The notes under the pieces were generated by a model. It made no database searches. It was not told where the DNA came from and saw nothing but the letters and a program-made list of their open reading frames with translations. Made by a program: the position numbers and the translations under genes. 64,000 nucleotides of DNA, taken from NCBI RefSeq assembly GCF_024807225.1, contig NZ_JANUCO010000001.1, forward strand, positions 2,232,001 to 2,296,000, in the 5' to 3' direction. This document shows, in pieces, positions 60,509 through 64,000 of this stretch. Origin of the DNA: Chryseobacterium ginsenosidimutans (lineage in GTDB: Bacteria > Bacteroidota > Bacteroidia > Flavobacteriales > Weeksellaceae). Every line of letters begins with the position of its first letter. Position 1 is the first letter of the stretch.

Positions 60509-61897
60509 ATGACACATTTGAAAAAATATAAATCAATTCTCTATATATCGGTTTTTTCGGTTGTACTTTATAGCTGTGATGTTACGAAACCGTATGTTGA
60601 AAAACAGTCGGTTCCGGATCATTTATATGGAGATTCACTTACAGGAGCAGATAAAACAAGTATGGCTGTACTTTCCTGGAAAGAGATTTTTAAAGATCCT
60701 TTATTGCAACAGCTTATTTCTGAGGGAATTGAAAATAATTTAGACTTAAAAACAGCAACTGCAAATCTAAAAGCTGCAGAAGCTAATTTTGTACAAAGTA
60801 AGCAGGCATTATTGCCTTCGCTTTCCGGTAATGCTTCGGCGGGAGAATATCATCCGTCTAATAATCAGGCGGCTAATCCACAGGTTTATCAGTTGTATGC
60901 ACTTTCGTCATGGCAGGTTGATATTTGGGGCAAACTGAAAAGCACCAAACGATCGATGTATGCCACTTATCTTGCCAGTGATGCCTACAGACAGGCGGTG
61001 CAGACACAGCTTGTTGCCAATATAGCGATTACTTATTATCAATTGCTGGCTTATGATGAACAGTTGAATATTGTTAATCAATCTTTAGAAGTCTATTCAA
61101 AAGATACCGAAACAATGAAGGTTTTAAAAAACAGCGATGTGGTTACAGGCGCAGCAGTAGTGCAAAGTGCTGCAAATTATTTCGCCGTAAAATCTACCGT
61201 TCCTGATATAAAAAATAATATTCGCCAGGCAGAAAATACATTGTCTTTATTACTTGGAAGAACGCCGGGAACGATTAAAAGGGATTCAATTTTTAACGAA
61301 CAGACTTATAATGAATTATCAACAGGTTTACCTTTAGAATTACTTGCCAACAGACCTGATGTAAAAGAAGCTGAGCTCCAATTGCGAAGCTATTTTGAAC
61401 AGGTAAATGTTGCCAAAACCTCTTTTTATCCTTCCCTTACGATAACGGGACAGGCTGGTTTATATTCAACACAGTTAAAGTCATTTTTCAGTGCGGGTGC
61501 CTTCCTTGCTAATATTGTCGGTGGTTTGACACAGCCAATTTTTAATAATGGACTTAATAAACAACGATTAAAAGTAGCACAAGCCAATTACGAAGCCGCA
61601 GAATATAATTACAGCAAAGTATTGCTCACAGCAGGGCAGGAGGTTTCTAATGCACTCTATCAATATCAAATGGTAGATGAAAAAACGTCTTCCCGTCAGG
61701 AACAGATTGCCAATCTTGAAAAAGCAGTACATTTTACAAAAGAATTATTAAAATACACAAGTGCAACCAATTATACAGATGTTTTGACTTCGGAACAAAG
61801 TCTGTTAACCGCAAGACAAAGCGCAGTTACGGATAAATTACAGCAACTTCAGGCCGTTGTGAATCTGTATGCAGCATTAGGGGGCGGCTGGAAATAA
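60509..61897 (+). CDS. RND outer-membrane channel lipoprotein (TolC/OprM type)
   Basis: About 462 residues from ATG 60509; the frame is open from 60473 but the lipobox (SVVLYSCDV) is well placed from 60509. Two repeats of the outer-membrane-factor coiled-coil (LLQQLISEGIENNLDLKTATANLKAAEANFVQSKQALLPSLSG; LANRPDVKEAELQLRSYFEQVNVAKTSFYPSLTITGQ) form the trimeric tunnel. Completes the tripartite pump with the two genes upstream. Confidence 0.92.
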   Translation: MTHLKKYKSILYISVFSVVLYSCDVTKPYVEKQSVPDHLYGDSLTGADKTSMAVLSWKEIFKDPLLQQLISEGIENNLDLKTATANLKAAEANFVQSKQALLPSLSGNASAGEYHPSNNQAANPQVYQLYALSSWQVDIWGKLKSTKRSMYATYLASDAYRQAVQTQLVANIAITYYQLLAYDEQLNIVNQSLEVYSKDTETMKVLKNSDVVTGAAVVQSAANYFAVKSTVPDIKNNIRQAENTLSLLLGRTPGTIKRDSIFNEQTYNELSTGLPLELLANRPDVKEAELQLRSYFEQVNVAKTSFYPSLTITGQAGLYSTQLKSFFSAGAFLANIVGGLTQPIFNNGLNKQRLKVAQANYEAAEYNYSKVLLTAGQEVSNALYQYQMVDEKTSSRQEQIANLEKAVHFTKELLKYTSATNYTDVLTSEQSLLTARQSAVTDKLQQLQAVVNLYAALGGGWK

Positions 61898-61933
61898 AAA
61901 GAATATTCAAGAAGAAAATAATAATTAAATCAG

Positions 61934-62196
61934 ATGATAAATAAAAATCTGGGTCATGGAAAATTGGTAACGGTTCAGATGTGGAGCTGGTAAAACGGGT
62001 GAGCCCTTATGGATAGTAGTGGAAATAGGTATTTTTTATTTGTAATTACAGTTACTGTATAAAGCTGGAGACCGCTAAACAGGATAGCGCCAGATTAAGC
62101 AAAGAATTGGAGATAAGGAAGACCGAGTATACTAAAATAATTATAATTTTTATCGTCGCCCTGATCATAGGTCTAATTATTACAAAAGTCTCTTGA
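61934..62196 (+). pseudogene. broken remnant of a small membrane protein
   Basis: Non-coding as it stands, but three frames together read like one short protein: MINKNLGHGKLVTVQMW from ATG 61934, GKTGEPLWIVVEIGIFYL in another frame, then LETAKQDSARLSKELEIRKTEYTK plus a membrane helix IIIIFIVALIIGLIIT to a stop at 62196. Two or more indels or rearrangement would be needed. Convergent with the AraC gene. Low confidence; it may be chance. Confidence 0.35.
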
Positions 62197-62208
62197 TCTT
62201 ACACTTCA

Positions 62209-63129
62209 TTAATTAAAGGATTGTCTAAATTCCAAAGGAGAAACGTTTGTTTTGGTCTTGAAAAGTTTGCTGAAAGATTGTGGATGTTCAAAACCTAATT
62301 CATATGCAATTTCACTTACCGTTAATTCGGTTGTAGTCAATCTTTCTTTTGCTTTTTCAATGAGCTTTTCGTGGATGTATTGTTGTGTATTTTGTCCGAT
62401 CAGCGAGCGCAACATATCACTTAGGTAACCAGGAGAAATATTCAACTGATCTGAAAGATATTGCACGGTGGGAACTCCTCGATGCAAAGATTCCTGATTG
62501 TTGAGATAGTCATTCAGAATGGTTTCTGTTTTTTGAAGAATGTCATTGTTGACCGCCTTTCTGGTAATAAACTGGCGTTTGTAAAACCGGTTGACGTAAC
62601 TCAGCATCAACTCTATTTGCGCAATCATCACCTCCTGACTGAATTCATCAACACGGCTGTTAAGTTCCTTTTCCATAATTTGGTAAACTGAAAGGATGAT
62701 TTCTTTTTCTGTATCTGATAAATGCAGAGCCTCATTGGATGAATAAGAGAAGTAACCGTACTGCTTTATTTTCTTTGCCAAAGGATGTCCCAGCAGAAAA
62801 TCAGGATGGATAAGCAATAGATAACAATAAGTTTTGCTGTTGTAATCCGTGCTTCCCACCAATTGATTGGGCGCTAAGAACAGCATGCTTCCTTCATTGT
62901 AATCGTAGTAATCCTGTCCATATTTCAGCCTTCCGCTGTTTTTTGTGATGAATGTTATTTTATAGAAACTCAAGACGTCGTAGATCGGTGCCATTTCGGT
63001 ATTGAAAGGATTGTCCTCGTTGAAGTGAACAAGACTGATAAGAGGATGATGTGGTGCGGGCAAGCCAAACGCCTGATGACTTTGTGATATGGATATAAAA
63101 CGTATCAATTTATCGTCTTTATTTTTCAT
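62209..63129 (-). CDS. AraC family transcriptional regulator
   Basis: 306 residues. The N-terminal ~190 residues are a cupin-like sensing domain (FITKNSGRLKYGQDYYDYNEGSMLFLAPNQ). The C-terminal double HTH (VQYLSDQLNISPGYLSDMLRSLIGQNTQQYIHEKLIEKAKERL and SEIAYELGFEHPQSFSKLFKTKTNVSP) is the AraC signature. It stands between the efflux operon and an SDR gene with which it shares strand; the two are 65 bases apart. It may control the SDR or the pump; neither is shown. Confidence 0.9.
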   Translation of the reverse strand: MKNKDDKLIRFISISQSHQAFGLPAPHHPLISLVHFNEDNPFNTEMAPIYDVLSFYKITFITKNSGRLKYGQDYYDYNEGSMLFLAPNQLVGSTDYNSKTYCYLLLIHPDFLLGHPLAKKIKQYGYFSYSSNEALHLSDTEKEIILSVYQIMEKELNSRVDEFSQEVMIAQIELMLSYVNRFYKRQFITRKAVNNDILQKTETILNDYLNNQESLHRGVPTVQYLSDQLNISPGYLSDMLRSLIGQNTQQYIHEKLIEKAKERLTTTELTVSEIAYELGFEHPQSFSKLFKTKTNVSPLEFRQSFN

Positions 63130-63147
63130 CTTATAAATTTATTAAAA

Positions 63148-63178
63148 AAACCTATGACAAATTGCTCATCATAGGTTT
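63148..63178 (-). terminator. terminator of the SDR gene
   Basis: AAACCTATGA .. TCATAGGTTT with an A run left (T run on minus), 17 bases after the SDR stop and in front of the AraC gene. Confidence 0.8.
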
Positions 63179-63194
63179 CTAAGTTGATTAAACC

Positions 63195-63968
63195 TTACCA
63201 GGGAAGAATATTGTCTTTTCCGCTGAAATTGGCAGGTCCTGTAAAACTTCCAGTTGGAAGATCTTCGGTCAAAGCTACTCTTATCGGTTCAATAGAACCT
63301 TCTTCCACTGTATCTGTTCCCTGAAAATTATTGAGTGCTGTAGCCGTAAAGCCAGGACTTACAAGGTGTACTTTGATGCCGGTGTTTTCCAATTCTATCG
63401 CAAGAGAAAGAAAAATCCCGTTGAGTGCCGTTTTAGAAGCTCCATACGCCGCATCGAAGGCTGAACGGTAAGGGTTTTCCGGATTTGAATTGATTCCAAG
63501 AGATCCTAATGCACTGGAAACAGTCACAATACGTGCGGCAGATGCATTTTTCAATAAGGGTAAAAAAGCCTGAGTTATGGCGAGTGTACCAAAGACATTC
63601 GTTTCCCAGACGGTTTTCAATTCGTTGATCGGCACGATGCTCGCACGTTGTGCTCCCAATACTTCTTCCATTGTGCGCCCGGAATTACCTGCAGTTGAGA
63701 TGGCGGCGTTATTGACCAATAATGTAAGATATCCAAATTCACTTTGTATTTTTATCACTGCCGCATTGATGGAATCGGAATCAGTAATATCCAACTGGAT
63801 TGCTTTTGCAAGACTGCCAATTTCAGCAACTGCAGTTTCGCCTTTTTGTAAATCTCGGGAACCTGCATAAACGGTGTAACCATTATCTGCAAGGGCTTTT
63901 GCAATTTGAAAACCTACACCTGTATTAGCACCGGAAACAAGTGCTACTTTTTGTTCATTTATCTGCAT
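63195..63968 (-). CDS. short-chain dehydrogenase/reductase
   Basis: 257 residues, complete classical SDR: cofactor motif SGANTGVGFQIAK, NNAA (for NNAG), catalytic Ser (TVSSALGSL) and Tyr/Lys in YGASKTALNG. The region between Ser and Tyr is longer than usual (NSNPENPYRSAFDA), as in carbonyl-reductase-like SDRs (CBR1 type). It uses NAD(P)H on carbonyl compounds in the cytosol. Its own terminator makes it a separate unit. Only 32 bases of its upstream region are in the window, so the promoter is not seen. Confidence 0.92.
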   Translation of the reverse strand: MQINEQKVALVSGANTGVGFQIAKALADNGYTVYAGSRDLQKGETAVAEIGSLAKAIQLDITDSDSINAAVIKIQSEFGYLTLLVNNAAISTAGNSGRTMEEVLGAQRASIVPINELKTVWETNVFGTLAITQAFLPLLKNASAARIVTVSSALGSLGINSNPENPYRSAFDAAYGASKTALNGIFLSLAIELENTGIKVHLVSPGFTATALNNFQGTDTVEEGSIEPIRVALTEDLPTGSFTGPANFSGKDNILPW

Positions 63969-64000
63969 AATTTTATTTAAATGTAATACAGCAAAGGTGG

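Noticed and set aside
54158..64000. Prophage
   Set aside because: Apart from the integrase there is no phage structural, lysis or replication gene.

Overview
The window is about 64 kb of low-GC DNA from a flavobacterium, most likely Chryseobacterium or a close Weeksellaceae relative. The basis is the promoter form TTTG-N19-TAnnTTTG seen in front of several genes, the lack of Shine-Dalgarno sequences, flavobacterial protein families (TonB-dependent receptor, DUF6261-like, NrtR/AraR-like Nudix regulator), and several families of small flavobacterial intergenic repeats. The taxon is inferred from gene content, not from a marker gene.

1-4.2 kb: end of an alpha/beta hydrolase gene, a TetR regulator whose promoter carries its own palindrome, a PNPOx-like flavoprotein, then a two-gene unit of a membrane-anchored THEP1-like NTPase and a nucleoside deaminase. 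22.1-4.25 kb (minus strand): an 18-kb co-directional operon for an unrecognised polyketide/lipid. It has an iterative type I PKS (NMO/enoyl-reductase, KS, AT, two ACPs, KR), a second megasynthase (KS, AT, DH, built-in Sfp-type PPTase), a free ACP, an alpha/beta hydrolase, a double GT1 glycosyltransferase, two condensation/PapA-like acyltransferases and a 4-TM protein. Genes overlap by 4-13 bases, and one textbook Bacteroidetes promoter sits in front. The layout suggests an acylated, glycosylated polyketide lipid.

22.6-27.3 kb: aldehyde dehydrogenase plus AraC regulator with tandem operator-like repeats, a hydrolase and an atypical SDR. 27.3-29.2 kb: DUF6261-like gene, a degenerate 21-bp tandem array, and a REP-associated (RAYT) transposase surrounded by its REP hairpins. 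29.2-41.5 kb: a glycan-use locus on the minus strand (TonB receptor, two GH3 glycosidases, an esterase and a sugar MFS permease) next to a divergent Nudix-HTH regulator and a Nudix hydrolase. 41.5-53.5 kb: AsmA-like protein, AlkB-like dioxygenase, small ORFs, an SDR, an IS110 insertion, a GH88 hydrolase, a cysteine-rich conserved protein of unknown function and a secreted lipoprotein.

53.8-64 kb: tRNA-Ser(UGA) followed directly by a tyrosine integrase, so probably the left edge of an integrated element. A complete RND efflux operon, an AraC regulator and an SDR follow. The right end is not in the window.

Two observations stand out. (i) The IS110 element sits inside a copy of a MITE-like repeat. 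The undisturbed sister copy gives the empty site and hence the exact ends and the CT core. The leader upstream of the transposase holds short stretches matching target and donor, as expected of a bridge RNA. (ii) Six reading-frame breaks occur, each explained by one surplus base. Five of them share the context RGAAACY, which points to a systematic sequencing/assembly artefact rather than gene decay, so the PKS is probably intact in the organism.
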